Assembly (NCBI RefSeq): GCF_020085105.1
Contig: NC_058053.1
Coordinates: 2,827,388 to 2,891,387 of the forward strand
DNA: 64,000 bases
Direction of reading: 5' to 3'
Origin: Siniperca chuatsi
Taxonomy: Eukaryota; Chordata; Actinopteri; Centrarchiformes; Sinipercidae
Shown here piece by piece: positions 1-26,457 of the stretch. A model generated the notes under the pieces. It was not told the DNA's origin, searched no databases, and worked only from the letters and a program-made list of their open reading frames with translations. The translations under genes were made by a program, and so were the position numbers. Position 1 is the stretch's first letter; each line of letters opens with the position of its first letter.

Positions 1-2344
1 GATGTTCTGAGGTTTGCATTTCTCACTACATGTTTGAGGATGTACTGGCACTGAGCTGAGCTGTTTCTGTATCCAACTCATCTGCAATCCAGCTCAGACT
101 GCTCATTATTCAGTTGCTGGCAGAATTCTGCTGTCTCTTTTAGCTCCACTGTCTCCATGAACTCAAGAAGAGGCCAACTGCTTTCACTTATGTTGACATG
201 CAAGTTTCAGATTTTATTTTGCTTACCTCTAAAAAAAAAAAAAAAAAAAAGTGAATTTCTTTTAGATAAAGATGATGGTAACTTCTTTATTTTTAACAAT
301 GACGTGTTACACAGCCCCAATTTTAGAATCACTATTGTGGGAGAAAAGGCTACATACCAATTCTCTGCAGAACCTTACAGTGACCCTCCATGTGCTTGGG
401 GCCAGGATGATACAGAAAGCTAGGTGCTTCTGGGGATTAGCACAACCCTTAAATTAAAGTGTTTTCATTTTCCACAAAGTCGGTTCAGTTAAAACAGCAC
501 AGGCAAATGCTTAAAATAATCACACTCAAACACGTACACCCTCTTCCCTCCCATTCTTTTCAATATATATTTTTTTCTTTACTGTATCGATGTGCACTGG
601 AGCGCCTGTAATTATGACTCTCTATATAAATCCAGATCCCACAATTACAACCAGCCCAAGATGCAGTCCCACAGAGCAATGGCACACACATAGACACACA
701 CACACACATATATAGACATACGCACACATGCCATATTACCGCATACTGCAGCGCCACCATGGCCTGTTCAACATCTGTTTTCTCACTCCTTCCGGAACAT
801 GCTCACCCTTTCAATTATAACTCCCACCTATAAAACACCCCTTTACCAAGTGGTGAGAACTGTGTGTGCGCGTTTGTGTGAAATTTGTTCCAGGTAAAAT
901 TAGGTTAGACCAGTGACATCCACTGGAACAACACTAAGCTAAACAAAACTAGCTTGTCCGCACCTTAGCTTAAGAAGACTGAACATTACAGACGTTTAAG
1001 CTTTGTTGCTGGAGGCATTAAGAATTCTTCTGAGCTGAGGTTGATGTATAGATTGGGGGGGTGGTTTGACGATGGAGGTAGAGTGCGGGGTTTTGGGCAC
1101 AGTGCCCAGAAGGGTGAGGCAGGCGCCAGGCTACCAGGCCACCAGGCTGTGCCTGTTTCCTGCTTTCTGAAGGGGGAATATTAATACACTTATCTCCCAT
1201 TAAATATTGTTGGCAAGGCAGCAAGCTCGCCTCACTGCAAAAATAGCAAGTCCTTGAAGCTGCACGACCTGTATGGAGCTAATCAGAATGAACTCCTCAT
1301 TCATGACGATCCATGTTCCCAAGTGGAGGATCGCCTGCCTCTCCACCCCCTATGTTTTGTTCTGTTCCTCCCCTCCCACCTCCCTCCTTTACTCCGTCCC
1401 TACTCCTCTGTGTAGTTAACCAAAGATGACACATTTATTTATTAGCCCTAAAGGGACACATTCCTGAGGATCGTTTGTTGTTTTTGCCAACTCTTTCATA
1501 CACATCTCTATCATCTCCACCAGTCTTTTTTTTTTTCAGGCCCCTATCGTCTGCCGTCTGAAGTTCCCGGGGGCCTTTTAACTAAGTGCATATGCCTCTG
1601 CTTTACGACTCGCCACCTCCAAACATAATAGATTTGTAAGTAAGATCCTGGTTTATAGCTGTAGGTCTGGCTCGGTGATTATGGCGGTGCCTGGACTCAT
1701 TTGGCTTGAGGGGTTGTGAGTTCCAGCAGCAAAGAGTCAGGGATTGGCTTCATATTGAAAGCAGTGGAGTTGACATGCAGCAAATGTGTTCTTAGGTGAG
1801 TGGTGATGGGCCTATTATGAGTTTCCTGCCTCTCGCGCCTCCGATGATGTCTGCTGTAAGACCTAATTACACGTGTGCACAAAGACTCACACGCCAGTCC
1901 TGCTCTCTGTCCCCTCACACCGCGAAGCAGCACCTGTTGGTCCAAAGCAAGTGATCTGTCTCTGTCTGTGTGGGAGTGGGAGCTACATGGCTCAGAAATT
2001 TTAAAGAAATAAATACACATGAATGATGGACTATCAGTACATATGGAAAAATAAATAGCCTTCTCTTCAAGTTCATGGGAAAGTAGTCTTCCCCCGTCTT
2101 TTCTACGAGAATAAGAAAATAGTGTAACAAACTGGTCTAGCGGGAGGCCATGAACCCTACCTTTGTGAGTCAGCCTTGTTCTTTTTTAATGGTATTCTGA
2201 GATCAATTTGTTTAAATTGCCTCCATTTTCTTGCCCAAGTACAGCGGTCTGAAAGAGATTGCTATCACGGTAATTACTAAGAATGATTGGGGCGATTCAT
2301 TATGCATAAGAGGATGCGAATGTTAAATAGGGGAGCTGTGTGTA

Positions 2345-2405
<61 letters not shown>

Positions 2406-2723
2406 TGCAGGAGATAGAGTGTAGCTTAGCATGGCTGTGACCTCCACTAGAATGCTCAGGGCTGAATGTTTCTTCTAACATGGTCCTGGGTAAATGCTGG
2501 TCTTTATTGAGGCCAGATTTGATGGGCGTGTGATGAATTTACACATTAGTTCTCCAATCTGGAGCCATGACAGCAATGTCTGAAAGGTTCTTAATACTGA
2601 ATGTGAGACATCATATATACATTTATAACCAAGCGGTTGATTTCTTTTGATATCATTCATCCAGGTAGCTACGCCGAGTTGGCTGACATCGTCTCTATTG
2701 TGTCTTTGTGCGTCTGTGTCCAG
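1..2723 (+). other. gli2 intron (3' part), no exon seen
   Basis: No GLI-like coding segment is visible before the exon at 2724, so the window starts inside an intron. Contents: an A homopolymer at about 231-250, CA/TA-rich sequence near 680-730, a (GT)n tract of about 45 bases at 2350-2394, and an AT-rich block with homeodomain-like palindromes near 2270-2310. Confidence 0.7.
2350..2394. repeat. (GT)n microsatellite
   Basis: About 22 uninterrupted GT dinucleotides followed by (GA)n, in the gli2 intron. Confidence 0.95.
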
Positions 2724-17069
<14,346 letters not shown>

Positions 17070-18915
17070 GAGCAATCAAACACCTCATCATCCATCCAGT
17101 CTTAACCATTTCTACATCAGGAATATATGGACTACACAAGAAGGCACTGATTGAACAATGCAAAACTGGCTATTTCATAATTTTTTCCTCATTGTCCATA
17201 GTAATATGCTTATCTTGTAATATTTGCTTCAGATTATATGTTACATTAAACATTTAATAGTAAGTATAGCTAGGGTTAAAGACAATTTTCTGTCATTATT
17301 TGTTAAAAAGCCATACATTTTACTTACAAATATATGATAACCCAGGGTATATAAATGTATCTTCAAACAATTGCCATTCAGTATTTGCTGGTGTAATAGC
17401 CCTTTACAAAGTGGTGCACTGAAAGCACTTCACAGAGTACCTTGCTGAGGACATCAAGGTTGTGCATCTAAGTAAGACATGGAAACGCTGTTTCCAGGAA
17501 ATGGACATGATATGTAGATAACAGATAATATTTTCTCATGAAGACCTTTATGTGTATAAATTATACTGTATGGTACTTGCTTTAAGTTATGCTATAGACT
17601 TTTGATGTTTAAACTAGGGCTGTCAAAGGTACAGTAACATGTACTATTAATTCAAAAAGGATAATTTGTGACATTTTTGTTTTCTGCTTTGTTTTTTGCT
17701 TTGTGCTACATGTGAATTTCATAAAATCTTCTCACAAGGCTAAGCTATAGTTTGCTGCACTTTGTTTATGTGTTAAATACAATATGCAAGATAAGTGAAG
17801 AGACTAGCAGTGCTAACCTGGAATACACACTGTAAAAATGAAAAACCACATGGCTCAGAAGGACAGACAGCAATGTATGTAAAAAATTTTCAGGCAAATT
17901 ATCCCAGAAGTATAGTGTCTTTAGCGTTTCACTTCACTGCCAAACATGCAGGTGCTTAAAGCACTGAGGTTAATGAACACAGTCTGAGCCCAACAACAAA
18001 CCAGAAATTGATACATACCTATTGTGAAAAAATAATTAACTGCTATTGCAGTTTATACAGTATATGCACTTAATTCAACTATCTTGCAGCATAAGGAATA
18101 AGCAAAGAAGTGCTATTGTAGCAACCTGTCTTGTGTACAACTTTGTATTGCTGGGTTTCAATGACACCTAGATACTGAAATAAAGGTTCATTGTGATTGT
18201 GAGAAAATTTTGCTTATGTTAAACATAGTGAAAGTGTTTTCCCAAAATTCAATGTGCAAATAATACTGTTTAACCAGAAAATAGTGACTAATTGCAATTT
18301 ACAAAATTAAGAATTTGACAGCCCTAGTTTAAACACATGGTTGTACAACATTATGATCCGCAGATATTAAGTGCGTTTTGATCATGGTCTGAGCTATTGG
18401 GGATGGCACTGTAAAATCTGATTTCCTTCTTTGCCCTCAGGATCAGAGGCATTAACTCCCCATGGTCCCATCTCACAAGGGTAAATGATTGAAAAAGACA
18501 AGGATATGCCTCTGTGTTAGTCTATCATGGCACATGAACCCCTGTGTTTGATGAGGAGCATTCTCTAAAAGAATATACAAGTACCTCTGTGTGTTCTCAG
18601 CAGACATCCAGTCCTAATTAACACATTCATACCACCCCCCTTCGCTGCACCCCCTGCTTCCCCTGGGCTCTGAATGAACTGCAGAGAGTCCAGGAAGGGA
18701 CACAGACTTTGATAATGAAATCCTGTTTCGGACAGGATTGCTGAACTAGCCCTGCAAATTTCTCAGTTTTATTATGTTTGCTGAATTTCTAAGTAGCCTT
18801 TAAAATGTTTGTGTGTATGCTACCATTCACTTTTACTATGCTCAGTGTGTGTGGGTTTGTGTGAGTGTGTGTATATAGCTTTTGTACATTTCAAATAAAC
18901 TATCTCCTTTTTTTC
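17070..18915 (+). other. gli2: gli2 3' untranslated region with two candidate poly(A) signals
   Basis: AT-rich, non-coding sequence follows the stop codon. AATAAA at 18894-18899 has a TG/T-rich stretch just downstream and is the best distal polyadenylation signal. A second AATAAA at 18179-18184 lies inside the hAT MITE and could give a shorter transcript. The end coordinate is inferred from the distal signal. Confidence 0.6.
17615..18326. mobile_element. hAT-type MITE inside the gli2 3'UTR
   Basis: A 712-bp element bounded by 13-bp perfect terminal inverted repeats (TAGGGCTGTCAAA at the left, its complement at the right). It is flanked by identical 8-bp direct repeats GTTTAAAC at 17607-17614 and 18327-18334. 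An 8-bp target duplication and TAGGGCTG-type ends are typical of hAT transposons. No transposase reading frame is present, so it is non-autonomous. Perfect target duplications suggest a fairly young insertion. Confidence 0.88.
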
Positions 18916-19425
18916 TGTTTAAATCTCTGCGTTGTGTCTTCTTTGATATAACATGGTCTGTGGTCCCTGGAGGCCAGATGAAAGTAGGACTAGTATGCTA
19001 CAAGTTAAATCACATTTGGCATGTTCTCAGACTGCTGTCGAGTACAGCTCTAAGGGCAAACACCAGTATACTCACTGCAACTCTAGTAGCCATATGTATG
19101 AAGGGTGCAGACACAAAGAGGATTCTGAGCACCAGATTTTAATGAAATCAAGCACCAGATATGTATGCAAACAACCTTGATTTGAAAGATGGTACTTACA
19201 CTGCACATATAGTGCCTACACAATAGGCAAATATAACGTTAAAAAAACATTTTCAAATGAATGCACAAACCAAACCACATGTAAGAAGAATAAAAAGCAT
19301 GACTATTTTTCATAGTCTGTGAAGGGCCAACGCTGGTGTCAAATCAATACTGTCCGTTTCAAGCAGGTGACTAGTAATAGCAGCTAACCTCTTTGCCTTC
19401 ATGTGTGATCAATAACTGGCAATTG

Positions 19426-20122
19426 TTAAAGGAATAGTTAATTCATCAACAAAACAAGTTGTGGTCACCACCTGGTGAATGTAGGTCCAATATTCACTCT
19501 CTTTTTTGGTCTCTACCAACTCCTGAGAGAAGCTGCTAAATGCTCCACTATGTTCGCCAGATAGTCACGAACTGTGTCTGTCTGCCATTTGGTAATGAGC
19601 AGGTAGTGTACAGTGGGTTTGTTTTTTTTGTTGAAAACAGCTGCCTGCTGTGGCCAAAAATGACAGCGAGAGCGGTGAGAGTGAACCAAAACAGTAAAGT
19701 TGCGGCCGGACAACTAAACAATGAGCTGAAGTTATTATAAAGCTCTGTAAAGCCGAGGGGAGCTGCAGATTCAGCTGATAATTCTCTGTAGGTTCATCAC
19801 TACGAGTGAGCCCTTTGTCACATTGACACAGTGTTTCACAGGCATTTGATAAATTGTTATTATAAATATACCAATTATAGGTGCTTTTAAGGAAAAGTTC
19901 GACATTTTGGGAAATTTTGGGAATTTTGCAGTCACATGTAGAGTCTCCAGACAAGAAATAGTCCAGCACATAACCCCCAGTAAAACCACAACTTGCCATT
20001 TTTACACTTGTGTAGCATCACATTTAATGGACAGGTCTGAGAGCGCACTGATCTCGTCCGCTTACTCTCAGGAAGAAAGCGATTAAGCACATTTTCCAAA
20101 TTGTCTATAGACTATTCCTTTA
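19426..20122. repeat. Composite repeat with TTAAAGGAATAGT inverted ends
   Basis: The left end reads TTAAAGGAATAGTT; the right end carries its complement (ACTATTCCTTTAA, about 20108-20120). Inside lies a segment of family-1 repeat (about 19490-19870: the TCTACCAACTCCTGAGA block, TGTCTGTCTGCCATTTGG, CACTACGAG). A second segment follows with a block typical of fish repeats, GTTCGACATTTTGGGAAAT (19898-19916). It is a nested or fused structure without coding capacity. Confidence 0.65.
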
Positions 20123-20639
20123 AAGATGTATAATGACTATGACAAACCATGTGCAACATCTGCCATGATATTACAAGTAATTGCAAACAGATCATGTTGA
20201 TTTTCTTGTTAAATGGCAACGCCGCCTTACAATTTATATTGGTTTATAATTGTATTATGAAGTCCTTGGAACAATTCTCGTGTCACTATCTGAACATGGA
20301 AACAATTTTATTAAACTCAAGTTTTACATTATTCTCTATCTACTGTATATTTCATCTAGATTACGGTGTTCAGAACTTTAATGAATTACAGCATCACTGA
20401 TGCGGTGTCACTCATCCTTTTCGTTTAAAATGCTACAAGGCATCCAAACTATTCATTTTTCTATTTTACGATTTCTTTTCAAGATTTGAATGTCACTGTC
20501 ACTGAAATTAAGCATCTTATTTTCTCATTCATACTTTTGTTCATTTCAGGTTTTGTTGGCAGGTCCTCAGACGTTTATTTGCAGCGATCTGAGGATGTAA
20601 ATCGAGTCTGTTACGGCTGTGACAGTTTGTCTGCATTCC

Positions 20640-21130
20640 CTTAGTGTTTCCAGATGTTATTCCCCTGCCCTGTGTCTCCTGTCTCTCCCGTCTGTCTCTC
20701 TGTGTGTGTGCACATGTGTCTGGAGGCGTGGCTACTCCTCCCGTCTCTCTCCACTGACTCCACCACTCTCACTCACCTGAGATCCTTCACCCAATCACTG
20801 CGCTCAGCCGACACACCTGCCTCCCATCAAGCTCATCAACGGCAGTACATCTACTCAGGCTCTCCATTCAGTCATCGCCAGATTGTTGTTTCAGCCACTG
20901 TGGCAGTTACTAGTCGGCCAACCGTTGCTTTTTCTAAAGCATTCGGTCTGTTCTTCTGTGTCGTGTTATATCCGCTAACGTGTGTTTCTGTGCTCCAGGA
21001 ACACAACTCACCTGCCTGCTCCTCGTTTGCTCCTGCCTGCCTGTCCTCCACGTGTCTCTCAGCCACGCCATCGTCACCACCACCGCTGATTCCTCAAACG
21101 GTCTGTTGTAAATACCTGTTCCTTTTGCAG
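20640..21130 (+). other. C/T-rich block of unknown origin, open for 164 codons
   Basis: Composition differs from the flanks: rich in C and T, with CCTGCCTG, CACCTG and CAGGCTC words. It is open in one plus frame from 20654 to 21148, but the predicted residues are Ser/Thr/Leu/Cys-rich with no motif I recognise. It may be the 5' untranslated part of a retroelement or a processed fragment. No product is assigned. Confidence 0.3.
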
Positions 21131-22339
21131 CGCTATGTCAGAGCTTGAATCAGATTTCACTGTTCAGTGTTAGGCTGAAAAAAACACCTTTTAACTCAAG
21201 TTACTATAACATAGATATAACACCATAACTGATGTGGAGTCAAATTAAACCACATTTTTTGCACACTCCTTGTCTTAGACTCAGGTCTCTTTAGAGTGCT
21301 CTATGATAACTGCAGTGCACATGCTTCAATAATAGAGGAGCAACGTTTGTTTTTGCTTTGAAGCCCCTCTGCATACATCTGTGTATCTTTCTTGATGCTC
21401 TGCTAATGAAAAGATAATGTGTTACTTTCAGTAGTTGTGCTTTTTATCCATGCTTCTTCACTCTGCATACTAGAGCAAAATAAAAAGAAAAAGTCTGAAA
21501 ACCCAGGTGAAAAAGGATACTCCATATGCACAAAATGCATACAGAGCAGTTTCTAAAGTTAGATGGCATCTTGTCCAAAATTAACCGTGGCAGGCTGGCC
21601 CTGAAGGACTGGGTCTGAGAGCAACATAAAACAGGAAAGAAGAGAGAGAGAAAAGGTGGTGCAAGAAAAAGGAGGAAAGGAAAAATCAAGAGAGAGAGCT
21701 ACTGTAGAATTGAACAGAGCTAGTAAGAGGTGGGAAGCAGGAGAAAGACTAGAGATAAAGGAAGGGGATAGGGGTATAAGTAAAAGATGCAGTGCACTAA
21801 AATAAAGAGAACAAATCACTTTTTTTTTTTGACAGCAAATTCAGCTGGGGACTGGTTAGAAGTGGAGCCCACTGATTGCTTTTGCTAATGGAATTCCTTA
21901 TTCTCTTAGAGAGGATGGGAGAAAAATAGCCCCAGGGTAAGGAGTCTCACCAGAGAGGAGAACAAGAGGTTAGTGAGGCAGATATGGATGATTAGACAAA
22001 ACACACTGATGAAGAGAGATGGTGTGCTCTGAAGCACACAGCTTCATGCCAACAGGGCACAGACGTACAGTGCATCCATATGTGGAAAAAGTAAAGGAAT
22101 CAACCTTCATACAACCTTTTTCCTTGACAATGCTTAACACAAAATTTAGTCTTTAACTTAAGAATGAGATTTAACTGTTGGAGACGCCTGCTCTTGAGGT
22201 TGCAGAAAGCTTTTTTTTTTTTTTTTTGCCACTTGGAGGCAGGCCTTTGCAACAAGCAGAACAATTACATGACATGTCTATAAAGTTGATATAGCTAAAA
22301 TGTTAAACAATTGCCTGTTTATACAGCTGGCAGACACAG

Positions 22340-22735
22340 AGTCATTTGGAATCGGTATTCTGGCAATGTGATGAATGGAAGTCCAATATCCACTCTCCTT
22401 TTAACTCTGTTTTTGGTCTCCACCAACTCCTGAGAAAAATGTCTCTTTAGCTGCTAAACTCTGCACTATGTTCGCTAACTAGTCTCTAAACTTGTCTGTC
22501 TGCCATTTGGTTCTAGCAAGTAGTCTCACTGCCTCAGGCTTAACCAAAACAGTCAAGTTGTGGGCCGTAAAACCAAACAGTGAGCTAAAAGAGGCTAAAA
22601 AGCTCTGTAGAGCTGAGGGGAGCTGCAGAGTCGGTTGATAATTCTCTGTGGGTTTGTCACTACGAACGACACCTTTAACGTTACACATAATCATTTCACC
22701 ATTTGTTAATATAAAAAATATTGATTAGTGCAGCT
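22340..22735 (+). repeat. Interspersed repeat family 1 copy
   Basis: Shares ordered blocks with 26930-27440 and, reversed, with 49547-50283 and 63590-64000: TTTTGGTCTCCACCAACTCC, CTAGTCTCTAAAC, GTCTGTCTGCC, ACCAAAACAGT, GATAATTCTCTGTGGGTTTG, CACTACGA. It ends in TTGATTAGTGCAGCTTTAAA. Confidence 0.75.
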
Positions 22736-23477
22736 TTAAAGAAATATTCAACAATCTGCCCTATCTATACTCAGGAGGGAAAACCCCGTCAATCACCCAG
22801 TCTGATCTTTAATTACTGGTGACCATAATCCGACAAGGTCAATTCCATCTCGACATACAATATTGCAATTGTCCTTTTTGAATGCACTTGCATGATCATG
22901 CAAGTCTCGTCATCAAAGATCCGAGGGATGGGAAGGGGAAGCATCCGATCTGTGTGGAATCCCCTTCCTATCGGCTCAGCTGTCCCTAAATTGGCCAGCG
23001 TCTCACTGTAGGGCTCCAAAGTGCCACTGCCCGTTGTTAACTAGAAGATATTCGGAGGAAGTTGGTTGGGGTGACATTCGTACCCTGCACCATGGTCGCT
23101 ACCAGACAAAACAATGGCAGAAGGGCAGAGGATCAAGTGGATAAAAGATGCTATCCTCAGCTGACCCACAATGGAATAAATGCAATCTGCAAAGCTTGAC
23201 AATAGATTCTCATATACAGTAAAGCGCTCATAGCTTTATAGGATTTTCATGGGCCCACAGCACCAGACAATCTGCACTGGTCTAAAAAGGTTATTGATGA
23301 GTAACAATGACTTAGAAATTACTTTTTACAATTACTAATTACACTTGACTTTAATTTTACAATCCTGCAAGAAAGTCAAGTTCTTGAAAAAGCAGAAGTA
23401 TTACAGTATGATGAAATATTACAACGTCACAACTGTAGACGTGATGGATCTCTGCTTTGATTTTCTGGCTTATTTGT

Positions 23478-23815
23478 CTCTCTGCCACACTAGCTGCATG
23501 GCTCTATGGATGGCAATGTCAGTTGAATCCTACTGACCTTTGGTTATTCCCTGACCTTTTCTCTAGGGGCACCATGAGTTTGACACTTTTGGTTTTAGTG
23601 AAATGTCTCGACAACTATTTGATGGACTGGATTTTGTGCTAATAAGCACTAAACATAGCACAATTTTAGCATGCTATCATACTAAACTAACAGTGATAAT
23701 GACGAATATTTCCTGCTAATCACCTGAACATGTGTTCAGGTGATTAGCGTGTTAGCCTGCTGATGTTAACATTTAGCTCAAAGCACCTGTGTGTGTGTGT
23801 GTGTGTGTGTGTACA
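23478..23815 (+). repeat. Interspersed repeat family 3 copy with internal palindrome
   Basis: Similar to 30075-30650 and to 51805-51945: TGGCTCTATGGATGGC, GAAATGTCTCGACAACTATT, TGATGGACTGGATTTTGTGC, and a GTTAGC/GCTAAC-rich tail. It ends at a (GT)n tract near 23790. A 34-bp perfect palindrome lies at 23715-23748. Confidence 0.7.
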
Positions 23816-26457
23816 GCTTCACAGAGATTTGTGAATAAATGCCAGCCATATACCCTTTGGTGTCAGTGACACAACCTTGCTTTAGTTTAGTTAATTACAT
23901 TTATTATATAGTTCTATATAGAGAATGTTTATCTTTGACTCTTTTTTTTGTTGTATCTTCACTTGTTCATCTGTCTTTAATCACCCAGATCCATCAGGTC
24001 CCCTAAGTCTTCTTTCCCACTTGAGGGAGAATTTAGTTACTTAGCAGTTCACCAGTTCCCAGTGGTGTGTGAACAGTAGTTCATTGTTTGATTAGACAAG
24101 CTGCTATAGGCACTTCTCAAATCCTTCCCCTTGTTGAAATTAACCATGCAATTTTTATCAACATATATGTCTTGTCTTTCTTGCTCAGTGTGTGTGTGTG
24201 TGTGTACGCTGTGCTAACATGATAATAGATTCATCACCACTAGGGCCACTCTTTGATACTTCGATGTTGCTGCCATGAATAAATCTAAATTGCTTTTGTG
24301 AAACTGTAACAAAATGGGACAAAATTCAGTTTGAAATGTATTTGAAGAAGTATCGGAGTGTGTCACATTTTGCTCTTTGGCCTTTGGGGTCAGGTCATCA
24401 TAATAAAGCGATTCACTGGCTGGGGCTGTTGTGCCTTTCTCCACAGGCTTGGCTCAGTTTCTCATCAAAGGCTTCCTGCGTTGAGCTCTGTGCCTACTGA
24501 GATCAGAGGGATGTGACCCGTGTCTGAGTCAGGGTTACCTACTGCTCCAATAGAGCTTTGGCCCGTCCTGCTGCTGCTGGCCCAAGGGCAGAAAGTGACC
24601 CGCTAAACTCTGGAAGTGCAAGAATTATGATCAACTCACACAGAGCCTAGGGGATGTCTGTGATGAAGGCCAGCATTGTGGCCTTCCTCGGGGTGAGAGT
24701 CCAGGGTCAGTCCCTAACGCAGATCATGACCTCTCCTAGGTTATTCTCTATTGGCAGCCAGATTGGAGGTCAGATGCTCTGAGAGGTTTGTCATGAGTAG
24801 GCCGTTGAGGAATGCCATCGTTTGATTGAAGTCAGGGGGATCTTCTGATTTAAAGTCTTATGTGGGCGAGAGTGAGTGTAGGGAGTGGATGACCTCGTCT
24901 TGGCTCTTGGTCAACAACGTTTTGAGCTTGTCTTTTATGTTTTTCAGACTTTTCCTGTTGAAACTGGCATAAAGAATGTACACCCACTCATCTCCCTCTC
25001 CTACTGCACTTTCCTTTTGAAATGAATGGTGCAACAATACCAACGTGTCATTCTGATTATTGAAGCATAATTGTGCATTCACTTTTTGTCTGCTAAATGC
25101 CATGCCAATGGAATAAAACATAAAAAATTCTTTAATATCCTTGTATGCATTAAAAGGTTAGAGATAGACCTGTCATTGTGGCAAAGAAAAATGTACCAGG
25201 TAAAGACCACAGGGAGTAAGGGCCATTCCGTTTTTGCTAATGTTCCTTTGGTTTGGTTCACTCACATTTTCTTCGGCAACATTGATCCAAGCACCTCCCC
25301 AACACTGAAAGCATTTTTGCTCATTCTGGAGCAAACACACTAATAGGACAAAGGAAGTTTCCGACCCTAAAACTGAACCCTTGCCCTTGGTTAGGGGCTG
25401 GGAGCCATGGGTTGTAGCTGATGCTGCTACATAAAAGCTGTCGTGGATGGACTAGTATTGTCACATCCACAACATTGTAATTATGTAGTGGAAATGCCAT
25501 TAGAACTACAGTTTGAATAGCTGAGCACAACTGAGATACAAGCCCTCTATAGCAGAATTTACCCATACAACCTTGCAAACAGATATTTTAGCGTGTTGTT
25601 GTCCTTAATCACAAAGTCCTGGATCCCATAAACGAGCTCAGCACCGAGATAATCTTCATACCATCATAAATCAATGGAACAAAGAGGATGTTGGTGCCAT
25701 AAGGCATTTTAGAGAAACCAACCACAGCATGTAAGGCTCTGGGGTCAGTCACCTATAACTGCTGCAAGAGTCCCAACTGGACTTGAGTTTAACATGAGGT
25801 CTTATCATCTCACAAGTATCATATAATCACCCTTCTTTTCCCCATTGCTGGAGGCAGGAAAGGGGGTCTGATGCAGCAAAAAAATCAGCACAGACAAAAC
25901 ACAGATTGTTTCCTTCCATACAATGAACAATGGTCCACTTGCCAAATGAAGTTCCTCTTTTTAGCACCCAGATCAGGTCTGTGTAGAATGGTGAACTACT
26001 GTGGCGCTGTTAGAAGTGTTGCATATGTCCTGGACATAATGCCAGCATGGGGGGTGTTGTCTATTTTGAGGAACTACTGCTTCCCACTTTCATTCTCTGT
26101 CATCTTCTTATATCATTTTAAACCACTGGAATTTGGTTGATTAAACATCTAAAAATGCACAGAAAGTTGCTCATCACTGTCTACTCAAAGGTCCTTAACT
26201 ATTGCCTGATAGATGGTTCATGCCGATCTAATTTTACTTAGTTGGTAAACACAGTCAAAGGCTCTCACACACTAAAGCATGGACAAGTGCCAAATGCCTC
26301 TTCAACTGTTTATTTCATGTCAGCAGATCAAAACAGGCATTTTGACATCAAGTCATCATCAGTGTGCAATGACACAATTGCCCAGGTGATGTATACACCT
26401 TAAATAGTGTCCTTCATCTAGTCAATGAATTGTGATATTGTTTGTGAATGAGGCTGG

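Noticed and set aside
21600..21800. Purine-rich stretch read as a minus-strand Leu/Ser-rich protein
   Set aside because: Low-complexity composition explains the open frame; no conserved residues seen.
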